Numbered from the stretch's first letter, positions 9,856 to 19,074 are shown. The stretch: 64,000 nt of DNA from Microcella humidisoli (GCF_024362325.1 NZ_CP101497.1:1426001-1490000); one strand, 5' to 3'. Numbers and translations are program-made. Notes: generated by a model not told the origin, from the sequence alone.

Positions 9856-11426
9856 GCGACACCGCCCACCGCCCCGTGCTCGTCGTCGACTTCGGCGCGC
9901 AGTACGCGCAGCTGATCGCCCGTCGCGTGCGCGAGGCCGGCGTCTACAGCGAGATCGTGCCGCACACGATCACGGCGGCCGAGGTCGCTGAGAAGCAGCC
10001 CGCGGGCATCGTGCTGAGCGGCGGCCCCTCGAGCGTCTACGAGCCGGGCTCGCCGACCCTCGACCCGGGAATCCTGCAGCTCGGGGTGCCCGTGATGGGC
10101 ATCTGCTACGGCTTCCAGGTGATGGCGCAGCAGCTCGGCGGCGAGGTCGCGCGCACGGGCCGCCGCGAGTACGGTGCGACGGCGATGACGGTGCACGGCG
10201 ACGGCGGCGCGCTGCTCGCCGGCCAGCCCGAGAGCCAGACGACGTGGATGAGCCACGGCGACTCGGTCGCCCGCGCGCCCGAGGGCTTCGCCGTGCTCGC
10301 CTCGACCGCCGACACCCCCGTCGCGGCCTTCGCGAGCGATGAGATGAAGATGTACGGCGTGCAGTGGCACCCCGAGGTCAAGCACTCGGAGTACGGCCAG
10401 CGCGTGCTCGAGAACTTCCTGCACCGCGCGGCGGGCATCCCCGCTGACTGGAACAGCGGCAACGTCATCGCCGAGCAGGTCGCGCGCATCCGCGAGCAGG
10501 TCGGCTCCGCGCGCGTGATCTGCGGGCTCTCCGGCGGCGTCGACTCGGCTGTTGCGGCCGCGATCGTGCACGAGGCGGTCGGCGACCAGCTGGTCTGCGT
10601 CTTCGTCGACCACGGACTGCTGCGCGCCGACGAGCGCCGCCAGGTCGAAGAGGACTACGTCGCCGCGACCGGCATCCGTCTCGTGACGGTGGATGCTCGC
10701 GAGCAGTTCCTGACCGCCCTGGCGGGCGTCACCGACCCCGAGACGAAGCGCAAGATCATCGGCCGCGAGTTCATCCGTACCTTCGAGCAGGCCGCCGTCG
10801 ACCTCGTCGCCGAGGCGGCGCACGACGGCGGCGCGATCGAGTTCCTCGTGCAGGGCACGCTGTACCCCGACATCGTCGAGTCGGGCGGCGGTTCGGGCAC
10901 GGCCACCATCAAGAGCCACCACAACGTGGGCGGGCTGCCCGACGACCTGCAGTTCGCGCTCGTCGAGCCGCTGCGCACGCTCTTCAAGGACGAGGTGCGG
11001 GCGATCGGGCGCGAGCTCGGCCTGCCGGAGCCGATCGTCGCGCGCCAGCCCTTCCCGGGCCCCGGCCTGGGCATCCGCATCATCGGCGAGGTCACGCAGG
11101 AGCGCCTCGATCTGCTGCGCGAGGCCGACGCGATCGTGCGCGCCGAGCTGACCGCGGCCGGGCTCGACGCCGAGATCTGGCAGTGCCCGGTCGTGCTGCT
11201 CGCCGACGTGCGGTCGGTGGGCGTGCAGGGCGACGGGCGCACGTACGGGCATCCGATCGTGCTGCGCCCCGTGTCGTCGGAGGACGCGATGACCGCCGAT
11301 TGGACGCGCCTGCCCTACGACGTGCTCGCGCGCATCTCGAACCGCATCACCAACGAGGTCGCCGGCGTCAACCGCGTCGTGCTCGACGTCACCTCGAAGC
11401 CCCCGGGCACGATTGAATGGGAATGA
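9852..11426 (+). CDS. guaA: GMP synthase (glutamine-hydrolysing)
   Basis: A 524-residue two-domain enzyme converting XMP to GMP with ATP and glutamine. The N-terminal class I glutamine amidotransferase has [34 protein letters not shown] with the nucleophilic Cys, and [12 protein letters not shown] with the catalytic His and Glu. The ATP-pyrophosphatase domain has the P-loop [16 protein letters not shown], and the dimerisation domain ends in [13 protein letters not shown], the usual GuaA C-terminus. Full length. The ATG overlaps the DUF3817 stop by 4 nt. A run of strong hairpins follows the gene. Confidence 0.98.
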   Translation: MSDTAHRPVLVVDFGAQYAQLIARRVREAGVYSEIVPHTITAAEVAEKQPAGIVLSGGPSSVYEPGSPTLDPGILQLGVPVMGICYGFQVMAQQLGGEVARTGRREYGATAMTVHGDGGALLAGQPESQTTWMSHGDSVARAPEGFAVLASTADTPVAAFASDEMKMYGVQWHPEVKHSEYGQRVLENFLHRAAGIPADWNSGNVIAEQVARIREQVGSARVICGLSGGVDSAVAAAIVHEAVGDQLVCVFVDHGLLRADERRQVEEDYVAATGIRLVTVDAREQFLTALAGVTDPETKRKIIGREFIRTFEQAAVDLVAEAAHDGGAIEFLVQGTLYPDIVESGGGSGTATIKSHHNVGGLPDDLQFALVEPLRTLFKDEVRAIGRELGLPEPIVARQPFPGPGLGIRIIGEVTQERLDLLREADAIVRAELTAAGLDAEIWQCPVVLLADVRSVGVQGDGRTYGHPIVLRPVSSEDAMTADWTRLPYDVLARISNRITNEVAGVNRVVLDVTSKPPGTIEWE

Positions 11427-11762
11427 CCGCGCTCTGAGCGAGGCCGTTTCGGCGCGCTGGAGCTGAAGGCGAAGGCCATTTCTGGCCTTCGCGCGACGCC
11501 AGCGCCGAGCGCCGTCCCGGCGCTCGGGTCACGTGAGGCCCCGGCAGGGGATCTGCCGCTGACGCAATGTGCCGCCGACGGCACATGCCGCGAAGGGCAC
11601 AATGCCTGAGCGGGAGGGGCCGGAGCGTGGAGCGGCGGAGCCGCGGGAAGCTGGAATCGCGGCGGGCCGACCTCCGCATCCTCGAGCAGTCGTGGGAACG
11701 AGAAAGGGCCGCCCCGAAGGGCGGCCCCATCCTGAATCGGGTGCGCGGTGCGCGCTGCGCGG
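11427..11762. other. Gene-free convergent region with four strong hairpins
   Basis: A 336-bp gap between guaA (plus) and the Bax-inhibitor gene (minus) with no credible coding sequence. It holds four perfect inverted repeats: GCGAAGGCCA-TTTC-TGGCCTTCGC (11469-11492), CCGAGCGCCG-TCC-CGGCGCTCGG (11505-11527), ATGTGCCG-CCGA-CGGCACAT (11567-11586) and the terminator at 11706-11727. The first three lack T-runs on either strand. Confidence 0.6.
11706..11727 (-). terminator. Intrinsic terminator of the Bax-inhibitor gene
   Basis: On the minus strand GGGCCGCCC-TTCG-GGGCGGCCC is followed by TTTCTCGTT: a 9-bp perfect stem with a UUCG tetraloop and a partial T-run, 36 nt beyond the stop of the gene at 11763-12566. 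Confidence 0.8.
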
Positions 11763-12566
11763 TTAGTCGCCGCGCAGGATCGCGAGGAGGCGCAGGATCT
11801 CGAGGTACAGCCAGATGACGGTGACCATGATGCCGAAGGCGGCCGTCCAGCCGTACTTGGCGGGTGCTCCGCGCCGCACACCGGTCTGGATCGAGTCGAA
11901 GTCGAGCACGAGCGAGTAGGCGGCGAGCAGAATCACCAGGATGCCGAGCCAGAAGCCGAGCGGCATGCCAAGGAACGGGGTGTCGCGGAGACCGAACATG
12001 CTGTCGGTGACCCCGAACGCCATGAGGCCGAAGTTGATGAGCGAGAAGAGCGCGTAGCCGATCATCGCGACGAGGAAGATCTTCGTCGCGCGCTTCGAGG
12101 CGCGGATCTTGCCGCTCGCGAACAGGGCGAGCGTGACGCCGATCACGGCGAACGTGCCGAGCACTGCCTGGATGACGATGCCCTCGAACGCGGCGTTGAA
12201 CGTCATCGAGATGCCGCCGACGAAGAGGCCCTGCGCCGCCGTGTAGGCGAGGATCAGGCCGGGCGACGGCTCCTTCTTGAAGATGTTGACGAGCGCGAGC
12301 ACGAAGCCCACGATCGCGCCGGGGATCATGAGGATCGGCACGAACCAGCCGACGGCGGCGAACAGCATCAGCACGGCGAAGGCGCCCACGACCTTCTGGA
12401 TCGTGTTTTCGTACGTCATGCGGTCCATCTGGTCGGGCGTCGCCGACGAGCGCGCGTACAGCTCGTCGAGCTGCTCGGCGCTGGGCTCCTGGGTCCACTG
12501 CACCGCCTTGGTCGCACTCTGCGAGAAGGCGGGGGAGTTGGAGAATGCGGGGTTGGAAGTGGCCAT
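11763..12566 (-). CDS. Bax inhibitor-1 (YccA/BI-1) family membrane protein
   Basis: A 267-residue protein with a soluble N-terminus of about 60 residues (NPAFSNSPAFSQSATKAVQW) and seven predicted transmembrane helices. The YccA/BI-1 signature is visible in FGLRDTPFLGMPLGFWLGILVILLA and LVLDFDSIQTGVRRGAPAKY, with the WLYLEILRLLAILR C-terminal helix. Family members are putative pH-sensitive Ca2+ leak channels or protease modulators; the bacterial role is not firmly known. The ATG at 12564-12566 is placed by the family N-terminus and by TACACT on the minus strand (12578-12573), 6 nt before it, predicting a leaderless mRNA. The open frame extends upstream into antisense sequence, which I exclude. 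Confidence 0.88.
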   Translation of the reverse strand: MATSNPAFSNSPAFSQSATKAVQWTQEPSAEQLDELYARSSATPDQMDRMTYENTIQKVVGAFAVLMLFAAVGWFVPILMIPGAIVGFVLALVNIFKKEPSPGLILAYTAAQGLFVGGISMTFNAAFEGIVIQAVLGTFAVIGVTLALFASGKIRASKRATKIFLVAMIGYALFSLINFGLMAFGVTDSMFGLRDTPFLGMPLGFWLGILVILLAAYSLVLDFDSIQTGVRRGAPAKYGWTAAFGIMVTVIWLYLEILRLLAILRGD

Positions 12567-12572
12567 ACCCAG

Positions 12573-12578
12573 AGTGTA
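12573..12578 (-). promoter_or_regulatory. Minus-10 box TACACT, leaderless promoter of the Bax-inhibitor gene
   Basis: TACACT on the minus strand followed by 6 nt and the ATG at 12566. No ribosome-binding site is present. Confidence 0.5.
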
Positions 12579-12610
12579 GGGAATCTCGCCTCGAATGTGC
12601 TGGCGGGTGC

Positions 12611-13168
12611 CTAAGGCGCGGCTGAGGGCGGCGCGGCCTCGCCGCGGCTCCGGATGCCCGGCGCTGGCCGTGCGAGCGCCCACGCCCACCAGGCCGAGCC
12701 GGTGAGCACGACCGCCGAGATGCCGAGCGCGAGCGGCGTCTGCGCGTAGTCGCGGAACACCGCGACCGCGAGCACGCCGTTCAGCAGCACGGGGCCGAGG
12801 GCGAGATAGCTGCGCCACGGGCGGTGCCGGGCGATGAGCCAGCAGACGAAGCACACGCTGAGCGTCCACATCGCCTGCGGCCCGGTCAGCAGCAGCCAGA
12901 CGACGAGCCCGCTCGGCAGCAGCGGAACGAGCCGACGCCACGCGGTGGCGGGCAGGATCAGCCAGCCCAGCAGGTGCGCGGTGCTGCCGACGACGAGCGG
13001 CAGCAGGTTGAGCGTGCTCGCCGACTGCAGGTGCACGAGCCCGCCCACGATGAGCACGAGCCCGATGATCACCCGGTCGCGATAGCGGCCCCAGCGCAGC
13101 GGCAGGCGCGCAGCGGGCTCGACCCACCCCGGGCGATGGGGGAGCGCGTCGGCGTCGCTCGTGCTCAT
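12611..13168 (-). CDS. Uncharacterised polytopic membrane protein
   Basis: A 185-residue protein with a short hydrophilic N-terminus (STSDADALPHRPGWVEPAARL) and about five to six hydrophobic helices between residues 30 and 170, including TLNLLPLVVGSTAHLLGWLI and AMWTLSVCFVCWLIARHRPW. I do not recognise a family. Its ATG overlaps the stop of the preceding DUF4190-like gene by 4 nt, so the two are co-translated and both encode small membrane proteins. The tail is Ala/Pro-rich and probably cytoplasmic. Confidence 0.75.
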   Translation of the reverse strand: MSTSDADALPHRPGWVEPAARLPLRWGRYRDRVIIGLVLIVGGLVHLQSASTLNLLPLVVGSTAHLLGWLILPATAWRRLVPLLPSGLVVWLLLTGPQAMWTLSVCFVCWLIARHRPWRSYLALGPVLLNGVLAVAVFRDYAQTPLALGISAVVLTGSAWWAWALARPAPGIRSRGEAAPPSAAP

Positions 13169-13536
13169 GCGCCGATGACGAGCCAGACCGCGACGCCCGC
13201 GACGATCGCAGCGACGAGCCAGAGGTAGCCGAGCCCGACCGCGATCCACGCGATCACGGCCCCGCGCTCGCGGCCCTGCGACCGCCCGATCTGCCCGGCG
13301 GCGAGGTGGCCGAAGAGGGCGGCGAGCGGGCTGAACAGCGCCGCCAGGATGAGCGCCGCGACGGCGAGCGCGTTGACGCGCGCTCGCGGGGGAGCGGGCG
13401 GCGCGGGCAGGGCGAGGCCGGCGTCGATCGCCTCGGGCAGGGCGGCCTCGGGCGCGACCGGCGAGGGCGGCGTGACGAGGTGCTCGGCCGGAGGCGCCGC
13501 CGACGCGGGCGCGCTCTCGGGCTGCACGTCGCTCAT
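13165..13536 (-). CDS. DUF4190 domain membrane protein
   Basis: A 123-residue protein with a Pro/Ala-rich, low-complexity N-terminal half and a C-terminal two-helix membrane module: LAVAALILAALFSPLAALFGHLAAGQI, RERGAVIAWIAVGLGYLWLV. This matches the DUF4190 pattern (helix, GHIAL-type loop, G-R, helix) found in many actinobacterial proteins of unknown role. The ATG at 13534-13536 lies exactly 7 nt downstream of a minus-strand TACCGT within a palindrome shared with the divergent phosphodiesterase gene. It is coupled by ATGA overlap to the downstream membrane protein. Confidence 0.75.
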   Translation of the reverse strand: MSDVQPESAPASAAPPAEHLVTPPSPVAPEAALPEAIDAGLALPAPPAPPRARVNALAVAALILAALFSPLAALFGHLAAGQIGRSQGRERGAVIAWIAVGLGYLWLVAAIVAGVAVWLVIGA

Positions 13537-13543
13537 GCCCTCG

Positions 13544-13560
13544 ACGGTATCCCGTACCGT
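13544..13560. promoter_or_regulatory. Palindromic divergent minus-10 pair ACGGTATCCCGTACCGT
   Basis: ACGGTA-TCCCG-TACCGT. The right arm TACCGT (13555-13560) lies 7 nt before the plus-strand GTG at 13568; the left arm read on the minus strand is also TACCGT and lies 7 nt before the minus-strand ATG at 13536. Both arms thus have leaderless minus-10 geometry, only 5 bp apart. Confidence 0.55.
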
Positions 13561-13567
13561 GGTCGAG

Positions 13568-14641
13568 GTGACAGAGCACACGCCCGCGCGACCCGCGCGA
13601 CCCCTCGTGGTCGCGCACCGCGGCGCGAGCGGCTCCCGGCCCGAGCACACCGAGGCCGCCTACCGCCTGGCCCTCGCTCTCGGCGCCGAGGCGATCGAGC
13701 CCGACATCGTGGCGACGCGCGACGGCGAGCTCGTGCTGCGCCACGAGAACGAGATCAGCGGCACGACCGATGTGGCCGAGCGGCCCGAGTTCGCATCCCG
13801 CCGCACGACGCGCGAGATCGACGGCCAGCGCCTGACCGGGTGGTTCACCGAGGACTTCACGTGGGCCGAGCTCAGCACCCTGCGCGCCCGCGAGCGCCTG
13901 CCGCAACTGCGCGGAGCCTCGGCGCGCTTCGACGGGCGCTACCCCGTGCTGCGGCTGCGCGACCTGCTCCGCCTGCTCGACGAGGCCGCTCCCGCGCCGG
14001 GCACCGGCGAACCCGTGCGGCTCGTCGCCGAGGTCAAGCACGCCACCTACTTCGCGTCGATCGGCCTGCCCCTCGACGAGCTCATCGCCGCCGAGCTCAC
14101 CGGCTGGTCGTCGGCGCAGCCGGGGCGGCTCGTCGTCGAGGCCTTCGAGCAGTCGGTGCTGCTGCAGCTGCGCGATCGCGGGCTGCCCGCCGAGTACGTC
14201 TACCTGCTCGAGAAGTCGGGCAGCCCCGCCGATCTCGTCGCACGCCACGGCGCCGCCGCCCTCTCGTACGCGGGGCATCTGACGGATGCCGGGCTCGCCC
14301 GCCTGCGCGCGTCCGGCATCGACGGCGTGAGCGTCGACACCGCGCTGCTCGTGCGGGCGGAGCCGCGGGGCGCGAGCCGCCCCAGCTCGGCCTGGCGGTC
14401 GATCGGCGGCGGCCTCGCGGCCTCCGACCTCGTCGACCGCGCCCACGCCGCGGGGCTCGGCGTCTTCACGTGGACGCTGCGCCCCGAGAACCGCTTCCTG
14501 CCCGCGCCGTGCCGCATCGGCACCGCGGCCGCCGCCCACGGCGACTGGCTCGCGTTCTTCACGGCCATCATGCGCACGGGTCTCGACGGCGTGTTCGCCG
14601 ACCAGCCCGACCTCGCCATCGAAGCCCGCGCCGCGCTCTGA
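13568..14641 (+). CDS. Glycerophosphodiester phosphodiesterase
   Basis: A 357-residue predicted cytoplasmic GDPD-family TIM barrel that would hydrolyse glycerophosphodiesters to glycerol-3-phosphate and an alcohol. Family motifs are VVAHRGASGSRPEHTEAAY, EAIEPDIVATRDGELVLRHE and VAEVKH, giving the catalytic HR, E-x-D and E-x-K residues, and FTWTLRPENRF near the end. The loop that is usually HD reads HE here. I start at the GTG at 13568, 7 nt after TACCGT; the frame is open further upstream but is antisense to the DUF4190 gene. The length matches longer GDPD proteins of actinobacteria. Confidence 0.88.
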   Translation: MTEHTPARPARPLVVAHRGASGSRPEHTEAAYRLALALGAEAIEPDIVATRDGELVLRHENEISGTTDVAERPEFASRRTTREIDGQRLTGWFTEDFTWAELSTLRARERLPQLRGASARFDGRYPVLRLRDLLRLLDEAAPAPGTGEPVRLVAEVKHATYFASIGLPLDELIAAELTGWSSAQPGRLVVEAFEQSVLLQLRDRGLPAEYVYLLEKSGSPADLVARHGAAALSYAGHLTDAGLARLRASGIDGVSVDTALLVRAEPRGASRPSSAWRSIGGGLAASDLVDRAHAAGLGVFTWTLRPENRFLPAPCRIGTAAAAHGDWLAFFTAIMRTGLDGVFADQPDLAIEARAAL

Positions 14642-14690
14642 GCCGACGATGGCTCCGGATGCTCGCGCCGGGTGCGTCAGGGGCGCGACC

Positions 14691-14696
14691 TAGACT
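14691..14696 (+). promoter_or_regulatory. Minus-10 box TAGACT of pcrA
   Basis: TAGACT ends 9 nt before the ATG at 14706 with no Shine-Dalgarno sequence between, consistent with a leaderless or near-leaderless transcript. Confidence 0.5.
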
Positions 14697-14705
14697 GGGG
14701 CGGTC

Positions 14706-17039
14706 ATGAGCACCCCCGCCTCCGCCTCTCTCGCCGACGCCGATCCGCTGCTCGACGGGCTGAACCCGCAGCAGCGCACGGCCGTGCTCAGCCGGTCGGC
14801 GGCGCTGCTCATCGTCGCGGGCGCGGGCTCGGGCAAGACCGCGGTGCTGACGCGGCGCGTTGCGCGGCTCATCCGCGACCGCGAACTGTGGCCCAGCCAG
14901 ATCCTCGCCATCACGTTCACCAACAAGGCCGCGGCCGAGATGCGCGAGCGCGTCGAGCTGCTCGTGGGGCGCGAGGCCGCGCAGGGCATGTGGATCTCGA
15001 CGTTCCACTCGGCCTGCGTGCGCATCCTGCGGCGCGAAGCGGAGCAGTTCGGCTTCGGTGCGGCCTTCACGATCTACGACTCGGCCGACTCGCGTGCGCT
15101 TATCAAGCGGCTCGTGAAGGAGATGCAGGCCGACACGCTCGGGTTCACGGTGAGCGCCGTGGCGGGCAAGATCTCGCGCCTGAAGAACGAGCTCGTCGAC
15201 GCCGAGGGCTACAGCCGCCAGCTGAACCCGAACGACCCGACCGAGGTCATGTTCCTCGAGCTGTTCCGGCGCTACACGGCCGAGCTGCGGCGGGCGAACG
15301 CCTTCGACTTCGACGACCTCATCGCGCAGACGGTCTACCTGTTCCGCGCGTTCCCGAAGGTCGCGGCGCTCTACCAGCGGCGCTTCCGGCACATCCTCAT
15401 CGACGAGTACCAAGACACCAACCACGCGCAGTACGCGCTCATCCGCGAGCTGACGCGGCCCGTCGAGCCCGTCCACGTGCCCGTCGACACGCGCGTCGAG
15501 CTCGACGCGACCGGCGGCATCCCGGCGGCGAGCCTCACGGTCGTCGGCGACTCCGACCAGTCGATCTACGCGTTCCGCGGCGCCGACATCCGCAACATCG
15601 TCGAGTTCGAGCGCGATTTCACGGGGGCCGAGGTCGTGCTGCTCGAGCAGAACTACCGCTCGACGCAGACGATCCTCGACGCCGCCAACGCCGTCATCGC
15701 CAACAACTTCGACCGCATCGCCAAGAACCTCTTCACGGCCGTCGGCGCGGGCGACAAGATCGTGGGCTTCACGGGCTACACGCAGCACGACGAGGCGCAG
15801 TTCGTCGCTGACGAGATCCAGAAGCTGCACGAGGCGGGCACGCCGTACAGCCAGATCGCCGTGTTCTACCGCACCAACGCCCAGACGCGCGCGCTGGAGG
15901 AGATCTTCATCCGCTCGGGGCTGCCCTACCGCGTGCTGGGCGGCACGAAGTTCTACGAGCGCGCCGAGATCAAAGACCTCATGGCGTACCTCATCGCCGT
16001 CGCGAACCCGGCCGACGGCCTCGCGATGCGGCGCATCCTGAACACCCCGAAACGGGGCATCGGGCCGGCGACCGAGACGGCGCTCGCCAACCACGCCGAC
16101 GAGCTCGGCGGCACGATGCACGATGCGCTGCGGGATGCCGCGGCGCTCGGTCTCGGACCCAAAGTCACCGCGGCCATCCTCGACCTCGCCGGGCTGCTCG
16201 ATGAGCTCGCCGACGGCGTTACCACGATGCTGGTGCCGGATGTTCTCACGACGATCATCGAGCGCACGAACTACCTCGAGCTCTTGCGGGGCAGCCGCGA
16301 TCCGCAAGACGAGGCACGCGCGGAGAACGTGGAAGAGCTCGTGGCGGTGACCCGCGACTTCCAGAAGAACAACCCCGAGGGGCGCCTCGTCGACTTCCTG
16401 ACCGAGGTCGCGCTCGTCGCCGCGGCCGACGACCTCGACGACTCGAGCGGCACGGTCTCGCTCATGACCCTGCACACGGCGAAGGGGCTCGAGTACGACG
16501 CGGTCTTCATCACGGGCGTGGAGGAGAACCTGCTGCCGCACCAGATGAGCGCCGCCGAGCCGGGCGGCCCGGCCGAGGAGCGCCGGCTGTTCTACGTCGG
16601 CATCACGCGCGCCCGCAAGGTGCTGCATCTGAGTCTCGCGATGACGCGCTCGACGTTCGGCGACACGACCGTGGCGAGCCCGAGCCGGTACCTGCAGGAG
16701 ATTCCGACCGAGCTCATCGACTGGCGCGACTCGCCCGGCATGGGCGCCCGGTCGAGCACCCGCAGCCTCGGCTCGGGGCGCGATGGCTTCCGCTACTCGG
16801 CGTCTTTGCCGCCCGCCGGCAAGCCCAAGACCGAGTGGGCCAACAGGGTGACGGCGAGCGTGCGCGACAACGGCGACCTGACCCTCGCGGTCGGCGACCG
16901 CATCCGCCACGTCGACTTCGGCGACGGCACCGTGAGCGCCGTGACCGGCGTGGGCCCTAAGAGCATCGCCGAAGTGCAGTTCGAGACCGCGGGGCGCAAG
17001 CGCCTGCTCATCAAGATCGCTCCACTAGAAAAGCTGTAG
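14706..17039 (+). CDS. pcrA: ATP-dependent DNA helicase PcrA/UvrD
   Basis: A 777-residue superfamily 1 3'-5' helicase acting in nucleotide excision repair and replication-fork maintenance. Motifs in order: LNPQQRTAV (Q motif), AGAGSGKTAVLTRR (Walker A), ITFTNKAAAEM (Ia), IDEYQDTNHAQY (II), VGDSDQSIYAFRGAD (III), LEQNYRST (IV), SLMTLHTAKGLEYDAVF (V) and FYVGITRARK (VI). The C-terminal region has the Tudor-like VGDRIRHVDFGDGTVSAV seen in PcrA. There is an insertion of about 25 residues between motifs II and III (PVEPVHVPVDTRVELDATGG). The start follows a TAGACT minus-10 by 9 nt. Confidence 0.96.
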   Translation: MSTPASASLADADPLLDGLNPQQRTAVLSRSAALLIVAGAGSGKTAVLTRRVARLIRDRELWPSQILAITFTNKAAAEMRERVELLVGREAAQGMWISTFHSACVRILRREAEQFGFGAAFTIYDSADSRALIKRLVKEMQADTLGFTVSAVAGKISRLKNELVDAEGYSRQLNPNDPTEVMFLELFRRYTAELRRANAFDFDDLIAQTVYLFRAFPKVAALYQRRFRHILIDEYQDTNHAQYALIRELTRPVEPVHVPVDTRVELDATGGIPAASLTVVGDSDQSIYAFRGADIRNIVEFERDFTGAEVVLLEQNYRSTQTILDAANAVIANNFDRIAKNLFTAVGAGDKIVGFTGYTQHDEAQFVADEIQKLHEAGTPYSQIAVFYRTNAQTRALEEIFIRSGLPYRVLGGTKFYERAEIKDLMAYLIAVANPADGLAMRRILNTPKRGIGPATETALANHADELGGTMHDALRDAAALGLGPKVTAAILDLAGLLDELADGVTTMLVPDVLTTIIERTNYLELLRGSRDPQDEARAENVEELVAVTRDFQKNNPEGRLVDFLTEVALVAAADDLDDSSGTVSLMTLHTAKGLEYDAVFITGVEENLLPHQMSAAEPGGPAEERRLFYVGITRARKVLHLSLAMTRSTFGDTTVASPSRYLQEIPTELIDWRDSPGMGARSSTRSLGSGRDGFRYSASLPPAGKPKTEWANRVTASVRDNGDLTLAVGDRIRHVDFGDGTVSAVTGVGPKSIAEVQFETAGRKRLLIKIAPLEKL

Positions 17040-17089
17040 CGCGCGACCCGCACCATAATGGGGTCAGGATTCGACGGTGAGGACGGGCA

Positions 17090-17425
17090 ATGGACATCAC
17101 GGTGGTGCATCACCCCTTCGGGGTCGCCGAAGTCACGGTCGGCGGGCGCCTCAACATGGTGACGGCCGCGCGCATGCGCGAGGCCATCGAGCAGGCGATC
17201 GACGCCAACCACCCGAATGTCGCGGTCGACCTCTCGCAGGTCGTGTTCCTCGACTCCTCGGGGCTGGGCGCGCTCGTGGCCGGTCTCAAGGCCGTGCGCG
17301 CATCCGGTGGCGACCTGCGACTCGTGCGCCCCGCGGAGCAGGCCCAGCTCGTGCTCGAGCTCACCAACATGGGCTCCGTTCTGCAGAGCTTCGACTCGGT
17401 CGGCGCCGCCTTCCCCTATGCCTGA
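17090..17425 (+). CDS. STAS-domain anti-sigma factor antagonist
   Basis: A 111-residue SpoIIAA/RsbV-like protein. The conserved phosphoacceptor segment is VVFLDSSGLGALVAGLKAV, with the Ser pair at 56-57. In partner switching, the unphosphorylated STAS protein binds the anti-sigma kinase and releases the sigma factor; the kinase phosphorylates the Ser and a PP2C phosphatase reverses this. GAGGA precedes the ATG at 17090. The gene overlaps the next by 8 nt, and that gene encodes both a kinase-like and a phosphatase domain, so this is the likely substrate of both. No sigma factor gene is adjacent. Confidence 0.9.
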   Translation: MDITVVHHPFGVAEVTVGGRLNMVTAARMREAIEQAIDANHPNVAVDLSQVVFLDSSGLGALVAGLKAVRASGGDLRLVRPAEQAQLVLELTNMGSVLQSFDSVGAAFPYA

Positions 17426-19028
17426 GGTCGTCTCGCGGACGTTCCGCTTGAACTGCCCGCCCGACACGGTCGACACGCTGCAGGACCTGCTCGCGACCGT
17501 CTGGGCGCAGACCCCGCACCTCGACCCGGCCGACCGCATGGCGGCCGAGCTGTCGATCGTCGAGCTCGCGGCGAACGTCATGGAGCATTCGAACAACGGC
17601 GAGCCGGTGAGCTTCACGGTCTCGGTCGTGGTCTACGACGACCGCATCGAGGCGACCGCGACCGACGCGGGCGCGGTCGACCACGTCGATCTGCGGGATC
17701 GCGCGATGCCCGACGAGTACGCCGAGCGAGGTCGAGGGCTGCCGATCATGCAGGCGCTCTCCGACAGCGTCGAGCACCGCCGCGTCGAGGGCTACAACCA
17801 CTGGACGGTCGTGCGCGGGCGGCGTCACGGAGGGTCGCCACCCCGGAAGGCCATGCCCTCGATCTCGATCGCGGGCGTCATCGATGAGATGGCGCGGCAG
17901 CGCGCGCTCGACGACATGGGCATCCTCGACACGCCGCCCGAAGAGCGCTTCGACCGGGTCACGCGACTCGCCCGCCAGCTGTTCGGGGTCGAGACGGCCG
18001 CCGTCAACCTCATCGACGGCGACCGGCAATGGGCGAAGTCGGTGTCGGGGCTCGGCCCCGTCGAGATGCCCCGCGACGAGTCGATGTGCACCGTGACGGT
18101 GCAGGGCGATGAGCCGCTCGTCGTGCCCGACCTCGCCGCAGACCCCGTGCACGCGCACAAGGTCGTGCCCGGTCTGCTCGGCTTCTACGCAGGGTTCCCC
18201 CTCTACGCGCCGGGCGGCGAGCGCATCGGCGCGTTCTGCGTCTACGACTCGCAGCCGCGCCACTTCTCCGCGCGCGAGACCGAGATGCTGCGCGACCTCG
18301 CCGGCTGGGTGCAGCAGGAGTTGACGGTGAGCCAGGAGCTCAGCCGGGCATCCGAGGTGCAGCAGGGTCTGCTTCCGCAGCAGCTGCTGAGCCTGCCGGG
18401 GTGGAAGACCGCGGGCGTCTGCATTCCCGCGCGCGCCGTCGGCGGCGACTTCTACGACTGGTATCCCGTGGGTGAGGGCGCCGCGCTCACGCTCGCCGAC
18501 GCCATGGGCAAGGGCATCGCCGCGGCCATCATCGCCGCGACGGTGCGGGCCGTGCTGCGGTCGGCGGCCCGGTTCGGCGACGTCGCGGGTGCCGTCGACG
18601 CGGCGTCGGCGGCGCTCACGGTCGACCTCGACAACGCGGGCGTCTTCGTCACCGCCTTCCACGCGCGGCTCGACATGGACTCGGGAGTGCTGAGCTACGT
18701 CGATGCGGGGCACGGCCTCTCGATCGTCGCGCGCGCCGACGGCAGGTCTGAGCGCCTGCGGTCGAACGCCCCGCCGCTCGGGGTCGACCCCGAGACCGAG
18801 TGGCGCGTGCAGACCGTGCACCTCGACCCGGGTGACACGCTCATCGTCGTGAGCGACGGCGTGCTCGACCTCTACGACGGCACGCTGCGCTCGCTCGACA
18901 ACCTCGTCACGCTGGCCCTGCTCGCGCAGGATCCGTGGGAGATCATCGAGGCGATCCGGGCTCGGGCGCGCGGCGCGAGCAGCGACGACGTCACGGTGCT
19001 GATCGTGCGGCGCAACGACGCCGACTGA
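17418..19028 (+). CDS. RsbW-like ATPase, GAF and SpoIIE/PP2C phosphatase fusion
   Basis: A 536-residue cytoplasmic protein in three domains. Residues 10-135 are an RsbW-type HATPase: N-box [11 protein letters not shown] (E49, N53, H57) and G-box [10 protein letters not shown]. Residues about 160-300 are a GAF sensor ([37 protein letters not shown]). Residues about 330-531 are a SpoIIE-type PP2C phosphatase with metal ligands in GGDFYDW (D344), [11 protein letters not shown] (D480) and [11 protein letters not shown] (D523/524). Kinase and phosphatase for one STAS partner are normally separate polypeptides. The ATG at 17418 overlaps the STAS stop by 8 nt. An internal ATG at 17853 after GGAAGG could yield a separate GAF-PP2C form; this is speculative. 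Confidence 0.88.
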   Translation: MPEVVSRTFRLNCPPDTVDTLQDLLATVWAQTPHLDPADRMAAELSIVELAANVMEHSNNGEPVSFTVSVVVYDDRIEATATDAGAVDHVDLRDRAMPDEYAERGRGLPIMQALSDSVEHRRVEGYNHWTVVRGRRHGGSPPRKAMPSISIAGVIDEMARQRALDDMGILDTPPEERFDRVTRLARQLFGVETAAVNLIDGDRQWAKSVSGLGPVEMPRDESMCTVTVQGDEPLVVPDLAADPVHAHKVVPGLLGFYAGFPLYAPGGERIGAFCVYDSQPRHFSARETEMLRDLAGWVQQELTVSQELSRASEVQQGLLPQQLLSLPGWKTAGVCIPARAVGGDFYDWYPVGEGAALTLADAMGKGIAAAIIAATVRAVLRSAARFGDVAGAVDAASAALTVDLDNAGVFVTAFHARLDMDSGVLSYVDAGHGLSIVARADGRSERLRSNAPPLGVDPETEWRVQTVHLDPGDTLIVVSDGVLDLYDGTLRSLDNLVTLALLAQDPWEIIEAIRARARGASSDDVTVLIVRRNDAD

Positions 19029-19074
19029 CCTCCGGCCGGGCATCCGCCGGTCGTGGGCGCCGGTGCGCGGGCGG

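Noticed and set aside
14568..16910. 780-codon open frame on the minus strand opposite pcrA (and similar long antisense frames opposite guaB, guaA, sucC and the dha fusion)
   Set aside because: High-GC coding sequence leaves antisense frames open by codon composition. The predicted proteins are Arg/Ala/Glu-rich, without family motifs, and lie opposite genes with clear motifs.
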